NCBI GenBank assembly: GCA_028829895.1
Contig: CM054179.1
Span: 34,968,617-35,032,616, forward strand
DNA from: Sinotaia quadrata
Taxonomy: Eukaryota; Mollusca; Gastropoda; Architaenioglossa; Viviparidae
DNA length: 64,000 bases
Direction of reading: 5' to 3'
Part shown: in pieces, positions 25,405 to 37,872 of the stretch
How positions within the stretch are numbered: position 1 is the stretch's first letter
Layout: every line of letters begins with the position of its first letter
Position numbers and translations under genes: made by a program
Notes under the pieces: model-generated
Databases searched by the model: none
What the model was told of the DNA's origin: nothing
The model's input: the letters and a program-made list of their open reading frames with translations, nothing else

Positions 25405-26360
25405 TCAGCCTTTTCCCACGACTTCTGTTTGACTGTAGGTTGTGAAGCAAGGTCTGAGAATCTTACTAAGATTCAGGGGGATCCAAAGTTTTACGAAGGA
25501 TGTGGGTCAAGTCTGCGGTTTCCAGGGAGTTTATTCAGATAGCCTTCCAACTAAAATGTTATGTTCCCCAAGGCTCCTATCACTATAGGTATCACTTCTG
25601 CTTTTACATTCCCTAGTCTTGATTTCTAATCTGAAACATTGGTATTTTTCTATTTTCTCTCCTTTTGTTGTTAGGTTTCTGTCACTTGGAACAGCGACAT
25701 CAATGATTGTTGCTGTTCTGTTGGCATTATTGATTTCTACAATGACTGATCTTCGTGCATGAATCACTCGATATGTTCTTATCTCGAAGTCTTACAGTAT
25801 TTTGACTTCTTCTTTTTCGGTGACTGCTTCTGGTTTGTGCATCTATTTCTGGGTTTCTGGGGGTTTTACGCAATGGTTCTCACATAGATTTCTTTGTATG
25901 AGTTTTGCTACTTCGTTGTGTCTTTTGGTGCACTCTGTTCCAGCCAGAACCTGCATCCGGACAGAGTATGCTCTGTTGTTTCCTCCATGGATTTGCAGAG
26001 TCTGCATTTGGAATCCTTTGAGATTTTTATGATTTTCGTTTTGTGTGATTTCGTGTTCAGTGCTTGATCTTGCGCAGCTGTTATGAGTGTTTCTGTTTCT
26101 GCTTTCAAACCTGCCTCTTTCAACCATTTGTACGTTGATTGTTTTGTTGATATTTCATCGGCTTGACTTGCATACTGACCATGGAGAGGTTTTTGGTTCC
26201 AGGTATTTGTTAATGCTTACTTCCTTGCTTTTTTTCTATGTTTCTTTGTCTGTTTGTGAGGGTTGGTATTGTCCAATCAACTTTAATGCTTCTATTATTG
26301 GCTCATCTTTGGTGTTATTCCAGATCATGACCACAAGGCTTATAACTTCTCCTTCAATCA
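25391..26360 (-). mobile_element. RLE-type non-LTR retrotransposon 3' fragment, copy A
   Basis: Read on the minus strand this is the C-terminal end of a non-LTR retrotransposon protein. It has a short conserved region leading to QSTYKWLKEAG, then a C-X2-C-X8-H-X4-C zinc knuckle, then the restriction-like endonuclease region and a 3' UTR ending near 25405. It is the longest of the three copies at its 5' side but the most damaged. There is a 1-base loss just after the knuckle, an in-frame TAG before the endonuclease, further frameshifts, and RPDIVV is changed to RSVIVE so the endonuclease PD is gone. Known RLE elements (R2, R4/Dong, NeSL, CRE, Hero) carry this CCHC-endonuclease order. Truncation at 26360 coincides with the (AAT)n tail of copy B. 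Confidence 0.85.
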
Positions 26361-27157
26361 TATTATTATTATTATTATTATTATTCAGTCTCTTTCCACG
26401 ACTTCTGTTTGACTGTCGGCTGAGATCCTAGGTCTCGGAATCTTACCAAGATTCTGGGAGATCCAAGGTTTTACGGAGGATGTGGGCACTTCCGAGGAGC
26501 GTTGCTTTGAGTAGTGGAGCGATTCTGTGGTTTCCAGGGAGTTTATTCAGGTAGCCTTCCAATTCTGATGTTATGTTCCCCAAGGCTCCTATCACTATTG
26601 GTATCACTTCTGCTTTTACATTCCACAGTCTCTGGATTTCTAATCTGAGGTCTTGGTATTTTGCTATTTTTTCTCTTTCTTTTGTTTTTATGTTTCTATC
26701 ACTTGGAACAGCGACATCAATAATTGTTACTGTTCTGTTGGTCTTATTGAGAACTACAATGTCTGGTCGTCTTGCAGGAATCACCCGGTCTGTTCTTATC
26801 TCGAAGTCCCACAGTATTTTGACTTCTTCTGTTTCGATGACTGCTTCTGGTTGATGCATCCATGTTCTTTCTGGGGTTTTTATGCCATAGTTCTCACACA
26901 GATTTCTATGTATGTGTTTTGCCACTTCATTGTGTCGTTTGGTGTATTCTGTTCCAGCCAGAACCTGACATCCAGATAGTATGTGTTCTGTTGTCTCATC
27001 CATGGATTTGCAAAGTCTACATTTGGAATCATTTGAAATTTTCATGATTTTCGTTTTGTGTGCTTTGGTGTTGAGTGCTTGATCTTGTGCAGCTGTTATG
27101 AGTGCTTCTGTTTCTGCTTTCAATCCTGCCTCTTTCAACCATTTGTACGTTGATTGC

Positions 27158-27161
<4 letters not shown>
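26361..27161 (-). mobile_element. RLE-type non-LTR retrotransposon 3' fragment, copy B
   Basis: Same family and orientation as copy A. The (AAT)n tail occupies about 26361-26385 and the 5' truncation is at 27161, inside the segment preceding the knuckle. It abuts the AAT tail of copy C. This is the only copy with an intact reading frame across its whole retained coding region (see 26443-27138). Confidence 0.9.
26443..27138 (-). CDS. C-terminal retrotransposon protein fragment: CCHC knuckle + restriction-like endonuclease
   Basis: 231 codons, open to a natural stop; the ATG shown is only the first in the fragment, and the frame extends to the truncation at 27161, so it is not a true start. 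Zinc-knuckle ligands are C40, C43, H52 and C57 (C-X2-C-X8-H-X4-C). The endonuclease signature has R124-P125-D126 and D141 in TIIDVAVPSD, followed by a K-rich stretch and KYQDL. In complete elements this domain nicks target DNA to prime reverse transcription in the nucleus. The reverse transcriptase itself is missing, so the fragment cannot mobilise by itself. Expression is unlikely. Confidence 0.85.
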   Translation of the reverse strand: MKEAGLKAETEALITAAQDQALNTKAHKTKIMKISNDSKCRLCKSMDETTEHILSGCQVLAGTEYTKRHNEVAKHIHRNLCENYGIKTPERTWMHQPEAVIETEEVKILWDFEIRTDRVIPARRPDIVVLNKTNRTVTIIDVAVPSDRNIKTKEREKIAKYQDLRLEIQRLWNVKAEVIPIVIGALGNITSELEGYLNKLPGNHRIAPLLKATLLGSAHILRKTLDLPESW

Positions 27162-27220
<59 letters not shown>

Positions 27221-27725
27221 CCTCTTTCCACGACTTCTGTTTGACTGTCGGTTGTGATCCAAGGTCTCGGAATCTTACCAAGATTCTGGGAGATCCAAGG
27301 TTTTACGGAGGATGTGGGCACTTCCGAGGAGCGCTGCTTTGAGTAGTGGAGCGATTCTGTGGTTTCCAGGGAGTTTATTCAGATAGCCTTCCAATTCAGA
27401 TGGTATGTTCCCCAAGGCTCCTATCACTATAGGTATCACTTCTGCTTTTACATTCCACAGTCTCTGAATTTCTAATCTGAGGTCTTGGTATTTTTCTATT
27501 GTTTCTCTGTCTTTTGTTTTTATGTTTCTATCACTTGGAACAGTGACATCAATGATTGTTACTGTTCTGTTGGACTTATTGAGAACTACAATGTCTGGTC
27601 TTCGTGCAGGAATCACCCGATCTGTTCTTATCTCGAAGTCCCATAGTATTTTGACTTCCTCTGTTTCGGTGACTGCTTCTGGTTTGTGCATCTATTTCTG
27701 GGTTTCTGGGGGTTTTACACAATAG
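27162..27725 (-). mobile_element. RLE-type non-LTR retrotransposon 3' fragment, copy C
   Basis: The shortest copy. The (AAT)n tail (27162-27217) is followed on the minus strand's 5' side by endonuclease-coding sequence (138 open codons, 27275-27691, with RPDIVV and TIIDVTVPSD retained). The knuckle is absent because the copy is truncated at about 27725. It shares with copy A the in-frame TAG just upstream of the retained frame, in the context CCAGAAATAGATGCA on the minus strand. The tail is the longest of the three (~56 bp). Confidence 0.9.
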
Positions 27726-27748
27726 TTATTATTATTATTATTTTTATT

Positions 27749-27779
<31 letters not shown>
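27726..27779. repeat. (ATT)n(ATC)n microsatellite
   Basis: Abuts the 5' end of copy C. On the minus strand it reads (GAT)n then (AAT)n immediately before the element, consistent with a pre-existing AAT target tract or the tail of a further element now lost. Confidence 0.93.
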
Positions 27780-27780
<1 letters not shown>

Positions 27781-28639
27781 TAACTAATTAAAAGCGATGG
27801 AAAAATCTTAATTTATGTTTATTAATAATTATCCCAGGTGACTCCACTCGCCTCTCACTTGGCAAATTAAACGGTTGTAGTAAAAGTATTCTCTCTTGCA
27901 CAACAATTAAACTGACGCTATAAGGTCACAAAATATTTTTGCACGTAGAAACTTCTTATAAATCTGTCTTTAATTATTTTTAATGAGCCACCATCCTCTT
28001 ACTGTCACTCCAACATATTTTTTTTTATTAATATGTGTAAGATGGTTAATAATTTTAACAATAAATTTAATAAATCAACAATCAAATATACATATGATAA
28101 ATACAATGAAAAGATACTTTGTTAAGATTCCATGAAAAAAAAACAACGTTCAGTTAAATTCGATAATTATTCTGTCTTATATTCTGGCACATAATTCAGC
28201 AGTCCAAATTAGTATCAATATAAATCAGAGGGCTATTCTTATCATAGAAGAAATTGAATTTTATAGTGATAAGATAAATAACCTGATCAATGACGTAAGC
28301 CGCAACAGTCCTTCACGCGCTTTCGTAACAATGTCGCAAGTTTATTGTTCAAAATAGAATAGTCAGTCTTCCACTGCTCTGCTAAGCGCATTGTAGACAC
28401 CTGAAGACTAATCTAGGCAAACGTTCCCCGTATTTCCTTCTGAGTTGGTAATCACATTAATGAACTTCCAGCACTCCCTTTGCCAGAAAGTCCCGCTGTG
28501 GAGTCGGACACACTTGCTGCTGCACACAAATAGGGTCATTGAATAAACACAACTGCTACACTCTAGGATAGAAACTTAGGAACCATCCAAACATGTACAA
28601 AGAAGAAAAGGGGGAAAGGGGCTTGCTCCTTGCACTAAG
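27780..28639. other. AT-rich tract, GC-balanced at right
   Basis: No gene recognised. 28300-28620 is more balanced in GC and could be further minus-strand retroelement sequence flanking the LTR-like fragment, but no motif supports it. Confidence 0.4.
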
Positions 28640-28980
28640 CTAACGATCACCTTTTCATTATTGGATTTGAGTTATATTAAAATCAAAATGATTAGAATAG
28701 GGAACTTTTCTTCAACAGTAATTTTCGGTCTCAACCCATTGGCTATTTAGTTATTTGCAAACCTTAACCTATTTGATAGCAAAAATTACTCATCCACTCT
28801 GGGCTGGTTTCGATTACATCAGCAAGTTCTCGCGTATTATTTACCTGAGTTGTTATTTTAACTCTGGTACTTAGAGTAATATCGTCATGCACACTACCCG
28901 AACGCGTGTCATATTAACATTTAATGAACTATATAATGATTAAGTTTTAAAATAGGGGCAAACAAATTTACTCTTCCACA
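28640..28980 (-). mobile_element. LTR-like family, 5' fragment (minus)
   Basis: On the minus strand it begins TGTGGAAGAGTAAATTTG. It then follows the same order of landmarks as the copies at 30907, 60513 and 61675, including an ACCAGCCC/CCAATGGGTTGAG segment. Similarity fades near 28640. It is diverged and truncated. Confidence 0.65.
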
Positions 28981-29179
28981 CATCCAAAAATAGTCTTTGA
29001 ACTGATCTACATGTTTTTTAGCTCCTTATCGATCATTGTACGTGTTCTAAATTGTTTGTCTTTCTCTTTCCATTGCTATGTTAAGATGGATTTTGACTTT
29101 TGATTATGGACACATATCTCTGAAGACCACTTTGTTCAAATAATTCTTTTTCTCATAATTACAGTCTGTGCATTGATTG
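28981..29179. other. Spacer
   Basis: Unique AT-rich sequence; nothing recognised. Confidence 0.4.
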
Positions 29180-29575
29180 TTGACAGTCACTTTCATTAGT
29201 AACAAATTCATTGTTGACAGGCACTTTCATTAGTAACAAATACTCTCATTGTTGACAGGCACTTTCATTAGTAACAAATACTCACATTGTTGACAGGCAC
29301 TTTTATTAGTAACAAATATTCTCATTCTTAACAGGCACTTTCATTAAAGACAGGTACTCTCATCGACAGGTAATCTCATTAACCACTGCTAATTTTATTA
29401 GCGTCAAGACAATCTCATTATCAATATGTAATCTCAATAAAAACAGGTAATTTCATTAGTCTTGTTATAAACAGGTAATCTCATTAACGATAGGTAATTT
29501 TATTAGCGACATGTAGTCTCATTTAAGACAAGATAATCATCATAATGACGGGTAATTTTATTAGCAACAATATAA
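29180..29575. repeat. Degenerate ~45-bp minisatellite
   Basis: Clear copies on the left (CATTGTTGACAGGCACTTTC / ATTAGTAACAAATACTCT) decay into shorter ACAGGTAATCTCATTA-type phrases on the right. Confidence 0.85.
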
Positions 29576-29584
29576 GCTCGTTAG

Positions 29585-29665
29585 CTGTAAGTGGCTGGAG
29601 CGTGAACCCAACCATTTGACTATTGATTGGGTGGCCGTGCGGATTAAAAAGTGCTTTGTTGTAAG
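29585..29665. repeat. Possible tRNA-derived SINE relic
   Basis: Plus strand GGGTGGCCGTGCGGATTAAA resembles a tRNA-Ser/Leu-type D-arm and A box. Nearby, minus strand TTGGGTTCACGCTCCAGCC resembles a T-arm and B box. The two lie on opposite strands, so this is at best scrambled tRNA-like debris. Confidence 0.3.
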
Positions 29666-30906
29666 GTTTAATTAATTTTAAACTAACATTTCACGAATTC
29701 CATTTCAATTGTATTTTCAAGATAGGTTTAACCTAAATATCACCTAAAAATAAATAGTTTAAAAATCAACAATTGCAGATGCAATACAGTTCATTCATGT
29801 ATTCAATAATTACTTATCACAGAGCTGTCCACTATCACACTAAATGTAACCGTAATTGTTAGATAGTGTTAAAGGATTCTGTTTTATTATTGCATTAATG
29901 AGTGATTAACATTACAGAATCTACTTAATCTTATTAAATGAGTTTAATCTGCCTAGCAGTTTTGTGTGGTAAATGATTTAATACAATATCTATCTATCTG
30001 CTGCGCCTACGTTCGTACATCCATTCATCTTGTTTTTAATTACATTATTTGTCAACGTGTATAATCTTTTCAAAATTGTTCCAGAGAAGAATAAATTGAG
30101 CAGGTATTCATCATGGCGTAACCTTAACATATGAAATATTAAATACATGTAATCTACCTGTAATTATTTTTTAAAATCTACTATTTAATATTTTAATTCT
30201 AGCTGAATAAAAATGTGTGCATTGATATTCACACACCAGATATTTGATATTCACATTTGTGTAGAACATTTACTGGAAAGTGATTTCGGAGCGCAGTTAT
30301 TTTGCCTTTGGGCGCAATTATCGTAGTAGTAATCGTTTATCACCATCTTGGGAACACTGAGCTGTTATAAAGCTTGACGTCAGTTATTTTCAGAATTCTA
30401 GAAGTTTTGTAACTTACAGGTTATAAGACACTTTTAATTTTATTAAAGTAACATTTATTTCACAATTGCAGAACGTTTTTAGTTCTATCAAATTATATTT
30501 CATTAGAATGAAAAAAAACATAATTGCCACTCCCTAGCAATAAGAAAGCAAACAATGACTGTAAGATTGAAGAACATTACTTCCACCATCTAACGATAAG
30601 TAAGGCAAGAATTACTTTCAGATTCTAAGACACTACAGCAGCATTTTAGGGATAAGAAAGCAAAAATGACTTTGACATGAATGATTTAATTCTGCAAAAT
30701 AATCAATGTATAAAACCGCCACTTAAGTGTTCTTTAGCTTTGTAGCATTTTGTACAATTAAAAAATAAGGACATCTTATAAGCAGCTGAACATTTGCACG
30801 ACAATGAACAAATAAATCGTTTACGCAACTTAGAAAATTAATGAAAACGAACACAATGAACATAATCTATTTCTTTTGTACATATAGATACAAAGTAGAA
30901 TAATAC
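29666..30906. other. AT-rich unique tract
   Basis: No gene or repeat family recognised over 1.2 kb. Confidence 0.5.
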
Positions 30907-31818
30907 TGTGGCAGAGTAAATTTGCCTATCCTTATTTCTAAAATTAATTGTTATATAAATTGTTAAATGTCAAAGTGACATGACCTTAAGCATTGCTTGT
31001 GATGATATTTTTAATTTTCAAGGTTGGAAGTAAACAACTCACGTAAAGAATGTGCTAGACTTGCTGAAGTAATCTAAACCAGTTTTAGTTAGATGAGTAG
31101 TTTTTATTATCTAATGGTTAAGATTTAAAGAACAAGACCAGCCAATGAACTGAGGTCAAAGGTTTCCCTGCTGAAATAATTCTATTGTCTAATCACTTTG
31201 AATTTGGTGCAGCAAGAAGTCAGGTCATGAAAGGCGGCCATTAGCTTATGGTAAATTAACTGACTGATTGAGAGAGAATGAACTTAGAAGTATTTTGTGC
31301 ATTTTGCTATTGATATGCTATACTTGTGTTTTACACAGAGATGTATTATGTGAGTAGACTATTATTTTTACAAATTGTGAACTAAGATGCTTGCATGTAG
31401 TATGCTAAACACTTAACTTTCTAGTGAATATGTTCATAAAATTGATATGTTGTATTTTTATGCTATACGCGTAAATTGGGCTGATAAATACTGTAGCAGG
31501 AATCTGTAAGCCGAAACTTAGATGTAAAGAAAATAGAGGTAGTGATGAATAGATTAGAAAATTAGTGTTTGTTCACCGTTTACAAGGAAGAAGCAGCATG
31601 TTTTCTTTGAATTGAATCTCCCGGTTTACTTATTTATAAACCGTGATAGACGTGAGAAGTATCTACTCCCAGTGTGTAAGTGGTAACGAATGCACTGATC
31701 TTGGTTGATGTATGGTGGCAAATTGTGCTGTCTACCTATGGAAAGTCTGATACAAGGAAGTTATTGGAAATTGCTACATTGATGTTCTGCTTTCGGGAGC
31801 TAATACGGTGGGTGCCCA

Positions 31819-31935
31819 GGTTAGCCTCAAGAGAATAGCCCGGATTAGCCTCAAGAGAATAGCCCAGATTAGCCTAAAGAGAATAGCCCAGATTAGCCTC
31901 AAGAGAATAGCCCAGATTAGCCTCAAGAGAATAGC
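31819..31935. repeat. 24-bp minisatellite inside LTR-like copy
   Basis: Five copies of a unit containing TTAGCCTCAAGAGAATAGCC. The 61675 copy has a single related segment (GGCGTCGAGAGAATAATAG), so expansion happened after insertion of this copy. Confidence 0.93.
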
Positions 31936-32037
31936 AGCTTATCAGTGTTCTACATCATGGAAGAAAAACACGCGAAACTTACAATTCCATTGTGTTCTTG
32001 TTATAAAAGCATGTGAAAGACTATTGCAGCTTCTCCT

Positions 32038-32155
32038 AGACACGGTTACCTACAAACTATAATTGGTATAATATATAGACACGGTTACCTACAAACTATA
32101 ATTGGTATAATATATAGACACGGTTACCTACAAACTATAATTGGTATAATATATA
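32038..32155. repeat. 39-bp minisatellite inside LTR-like copy
   Basis: Three nearly perfect copies of AGACACGGTTACCTACAAAC followed by TATAATTGGTATAATATAT. Confidence 0.95.
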
Positions 32156-32612
32156 TAATTCCATTTATGTTCTCTGATAAGAACTATATTGTGATTTATT
32201 GACACCAATCTGAATTATGTGCTAGGATATAAGACTGTTTAAATATTGAAATTATTTGAACTTGCATCATGGAAATATTGATGTAAAGTAATCTTTTCAT
32301 TGTATTTGTCATATGTATATTTGAATGTTGATTTAATAAATTTATTGTACAATTTTATTGACCTTTTTACACATATTGATACTACATATTGTAAAAGAAA
32401 GTGGATGGATGGATAAATATAGATTAAAAGATGGATTTATTTTTCTCCTTTGGAAAGAAGTTTTCCACCTAAAGAAATATTGTGTGAGGGTAAATGTTTG
32501 TCTTTAAAGTTATGGAAGAAGAAAATGTGTAAAGCACCTATATATTCACAAATTGAGAGAGACGAATTATTAATGATAATAACCATTAACTAGTTGGCCA
32601 AATAACCTCACA

Positions 32613-32939
32613 TGAAGTGGGTAGGTTTTGTCCGGTGATGAGTTCAAATTTGTTCATAATTGTTAAACTATGTGTCATTTTGTTGAAATCAGTAAATGTG
32701 GAAAATGATTGTTAAAAACCCTAGATTAAACACCTAAATAGAAAATACAATTGATAAAACATAGACATTTGGAAAGCAGTCTTATCTCATTTATTATCTT
32801 TATAGCACTACTTAGGACTGTCTTACTTTGTCTTTTCTTTTTTCTCTTTTAAAATGTTTTTGATAATATATGTTTTTAACTTTTATATTATTGATTGTAT
32901 ATTGCATTGATACTTGTGTTACCATATTTTTCATTATTG
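32613..32939. other. AT-rich spacer
   Basis: Nothing recognised; a T-rich run lies at 32820-32850. Confidence 0.4.
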
Positions 32940-33180
32940 ATGTGTGAAGATTATATTGTTTACATATGATTGTGCATTTTAAGTAACGAGATTTAGAGTT
33001 TAGAAGTTACTTGAGTGTGTGAAGATTATATTGTTTACATTATTGTTTACATATGATTGTGCATTTTAAGTAACTAGATTTAGAGTTTAGAAGTTACTTG
33101 AGTGTGTGGAGATTATATTGTTTACATTGATTATGCATTTTAAGTAACTAGATTTAAAGTTTACTAGTTGTTACAGTGTG
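32940..33180. repeat. Three-copy tandem repeat, ~65-100 bp unit
   Basis: Three copies combining GTGTGAAGATTATATTGTTT, ATTGTGCATTTTAAGTAACT and AGATTTAGAGTTTAGAAGTT. Unit length varies through an extra ACATTATTGTTT in the middle. Confidence 0.88.
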
Positions 33181-33370
33181 TGTGGAGATACTTTTGTAAA
33201 ATCAGTCAGATAGAATGCCAATGCTATTTGTCACGTGACTGTGGTAGAGTTATTGTGTGATTTAAAAATGGAAATTATGTTAGAAAAAAGACTGAGATGG
33301 GTAGAAAAAAGAAAGGGGATAGCAGGAGTGATGGACCTGTCTGCAGTAAAACTAAAAAGTATGTTATTAT

Positions 33371-33619
33371 TATTTTCTCCTTTGGTAAGACGTTTTCCAC
33401 CTAAGGAAATATTAATGTGACGGTAAATGTTTATCTTTAATGTTGTGGAAGAAAAAAACGTTTTCACCACTCTTATATCCGCCATATAAGAGAGGCGAAT
33501 GGTGTCTTCTGGAGAATTATTAATAGCATAAATTTAGATTCTTATTAATTGTAATTATTTATGGATGATTAAATAATAATAATAATCAGAATCAATAACT
33601 AGGGTGGAGTAGTGTCACG
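33371..33619 (+). mobile_element. LTR-like family, 3' end fragment (plus)
   Basis: Matches the right end of the family: a TTTTCTCCTTTGGTAAGACG block, CACTCTTATATCCGCCATAT, GAGAATTATTAATA, AATAATAATAAT and a terminal ACTAGGGTGG...GTGTCAC. It lies 760 bp downstream of the end of the 30907 copy, in the same orientation. It is either a second decayed LTR or a duplicated end. Confidence 0.7.
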
Positions 33620-35579
33620 CTTTCCAATGGCGTCCTATGTATGTCCATGGCTTGCAAAACGAACAGTTGCCTTGCTTGAATGCATTCATCGAGAAACCGA
33701 ATATGTTATTGAGGAAAAATAGGTTTTGAAATGCGGTATGTAATAACACATTTCATTTTCGAATTCAGACTTTGCCAACCTCTAATTATTTTCATGCATC
33801 TCTGTGTATTGATAGAGCAGATTCAGCTTGGTTCTCAGCGCTCGCTGTTTTGCACTTTACTCTCATGTAATTTTCAATTTTATCCGAACATTGAACCTGA
33901 GCAAATGACAACAAATGGAGGTAGTTAATGTATGCCTTAAGTTAGAAAAAATTATAGGTCGTTTCTGGAACCCTAAGTGGTTGACTTTTAGAGTGCCTAA
34001 GAAAGGGATCATATTATCATTGTGCCAACACGCAATTCTTTCTTACAAATATCATGCAAGTGAATACGCGTGATCACAATGCGTGCGTGTGTGGCGTGTG
34101 GAGAAATCACAAAGACACAAATGGAGTGTTAGCGTATGGTGATTGTTGTGCTGAGGGAAGTGTATGATTCATAAACCATTTTTGGTGTCGGTAAACAACC
34201 TATTATGAACACTGTGGGGAAATCGTACAGAGATAATATTCAGTGACCCGAGGTCAGAATACGAGTTGGAGTGTTGGCGTCTGATTATACACATTTGCAA
34301 ACAATGACAGGCTATGTCCATCCGTCAGCAAACACGTTCGAATTCCTCTCTCTCGCTCGCGTGCGCACACATACATTATGTTGAAAATATATTTTCAATT
34401 GGTTCCGTCCTGTTTTATTCTCCAAAGCTTGCTCTAATGACTTATTCTCGCTAGTCATAAAACTGAGGTACAAGGAATGAGAGAAAGTGAAAGTGGGCGA
34501 GTGAGCGAAAGAGAGGGGAGGAGTGTGTGTAAGAGAGAGATAATTAGATAGCTGGCAAAGCAAATTTGTACCGCCACGCACAGTCTGCCATTTCATGGGT
34601 TTCAGCATTGTTAATATTACTGATCAGAGACATACGAGCTAAAGGTTGATTGCAGAATGGTTAATGCGTTTAACGACAACGGGCAGCTTTATGTTGCACC
34701 CATTTACGTTTTTGTATTTTTGTCCTTCTTATATATTCTCTTAATGTACTCCCTCCCTCCCTCCCTCCTTTCCACACACACTTTTCATTTCGCATCGTTT
34801 CTTTACCAGTTTTTCTTGAAGATGTTTTCTGTTCCTTTTCTTTCTCCTTTCTAAAAATTGTTTCTTATTTTCTGCGCTTGTTCAATTTTTTTAATTTTTA
34901 CTTTGTACATTTTCATTATTTTATCTCCACTGGTTTTTTTCATTCTTATTTCTTTCATTCTTTATTGTTTTTTTTGTTTTATTTCTTTGTTCCTTTCTAT
35001 GTTCATTTTCTTGTCTTGTCTTTCATTCAGTCTACTTTTCCTTTTTCTTATTTTCTACTGTATATATTTATAAGTCAGTTGAATGTTGTGTTATGACAAT
35101 TCCTTCCATACTAATGTAGATAACCATGCTTATTTATTAATATTTCACATCCTTCTATTAAGATAAGTTTTGTTCATATGTTTATTAGTCTTGGTACTCT
35201 TCCACATTCCTCGGCTGCAAATATACTCTATATGTGTTTATTATTCTTTTACTATATCTTTATGTGTTTATTATTTTTGTTACTATTTCGATTCCTCCTA
35301 CTTTGAATTACCTCAAAGTGTATGAATATATTTTATTTGTTCAAAATTCTGTCACTTCATTGCTTTCTAAATGCAAAGAATAAAATGATATATAATGCCT
35401 CAAAATACCGGCAGACAGTAACAGCTAGTCCCTAACACCTACACTTTGCATCACACACTAGAGAGTGATGATATAATAGTATTGCATGATCATTCACATC
35501 TTACTTTTCTAGTCTACAAACTACTTGTTTAGCACATACTAGAGATTGATCATATGATCATTGAAAACTTTCAGTTTTA
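33620..35579. other. Unique tract with a T-rich low-complexity segment
   Basis: 34690-35080 is strongly pyrimidine-rich (long TTTCTT / CCCTCC runs), which creates Phe/Leu/Ser-rich open frames that should not be read as membrane proteins. 34330-34550 contains CTCTCTCGCTCGCGTGCG and GA-rich pieces. No gene recognised. Confidence 0.45.
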
Positions 35580-37290
<1,711 letters not shown>

Positions 37291-37580
37291 TTATGTCCTA
37301 ACGTCAGCATTGTCCATCTAGCACTTTTTCTAGGCGGTTAATGTCCTAACGTCAGCATTGTCCATCTAGCACTTTTTCTAGGCGATTAATGTCCTAACGT
37401 CAGCATTGTCCATCTAGCACTTTTTCTAGGCGATTAATGTCCTAATGTCAGCATTGTCCATCTAGCACTTTTTCTAGGCGATTAATGTCCTAACGTCAGC
37501 ATTGTCCATCTAGCACTTTTTCTAGGCGATTAATGTCCTAATGTCAGCATTGTCCATCTAGCACTTTTTCTAGGCGATTA
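37291..37580. repeat. 48-bp minisatellite, 6 copies
   Basis: Unit contains ATGTCCTAACGTCAGCATTG, TCCATCTAGCACTTTTTC and TAGGCGATTA. Copies 1-2 carry GGCGGTTA or lack an A, and copies 4 and 6 share AATGTCAG. The array is young. Confidence 0.95.
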
Positions 37581-37754
37581 ATGTCCTAAGCATGAAATTA
37601 CCCTAGCTAGCACATGTTGTTTAATTCTTTTAAACAAGGAGTCAGCTTAAATCCAACACTTTTTCTAGGCGATTAATGTCCTAACCATGAACTTACCCTA
37701 GCTAGCACATGTTGTTTAATTCTTTTAAACAAGGAGACAGTTTAAATCCAACAC
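37562..37754. repeat. 96-bp unit, 2 copies, overlapping the 48-bp array
   Basis: CACTTTTTCTAGGCGATTAA begins each 96-bp unit (37562 and 37658), followed by ACCCTAGCTAGCACATGTTG and TTTAATTCTTTTAAACAAGG. The 96-bp unit reuses the right end of the 48-bp unit, so the two arrays share an ancestor. Confidence 0.9.
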
Positions 37755-37872
37755 TGATCTACGCTAATTACTTTATTGAACAGTAGCACTGCCTGAACTA
37801 GAAATTGTTCTTCACAGAAAATAATAGCGAAAACATTGTTTGCAATAATATTGTACTGTCTTAAATGTTAAT

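Larger units (their letters stand above)
30907..32612 (+). mobile_element. LTR-like family, long copy (plus)
   Basis: It starts TGTGGCAGAGTAAATTTGCC and aligns by eye in the same order with 61675-62962 across most of its length. Shared landmarks are GACCAGCCAATGAACTGAGG, AAAGGCGGCCATTAG, GAATTGAATCTCC, a TGATGTAT-GTGGCAAA segment, TTTCATTGTATTTGTCATAT, TTTAATAAATTTATTG (an AATAAA site) and a GTTTTCCACCTA block. The right end is taken at CTCACA (32612). No matching 5-bp repeat is seen at the ends, so it may be one LTR of a larger element or a decayed solo LTR. It is longer than the 61675 copy mainly because of two internal tandem expansions. Confidence 0.7.

Noticed and set aside
26087..26979. 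Plus-strand frames of 76-114 codons over the retroelement cluster
   Set aside because: Shadows of the minus-strand endonuclease-coding region.
30907..33619. Complete LTR retrotransposon with 5' LTR at 30907 and 3' LTR fragment at 33371
   Set aside because: The 760-bp interval between them shows no gag/pol, and the flanks do not match; two separate copies or a decayed remnant cannot be distinguished by eye.
34858..35096. Phe/Leu/Ser-rich frames resembling membrane segments
   Set aside because: Produced by a T-rich low-complexity tract in two overlapping frames; no start context or conserved motif.
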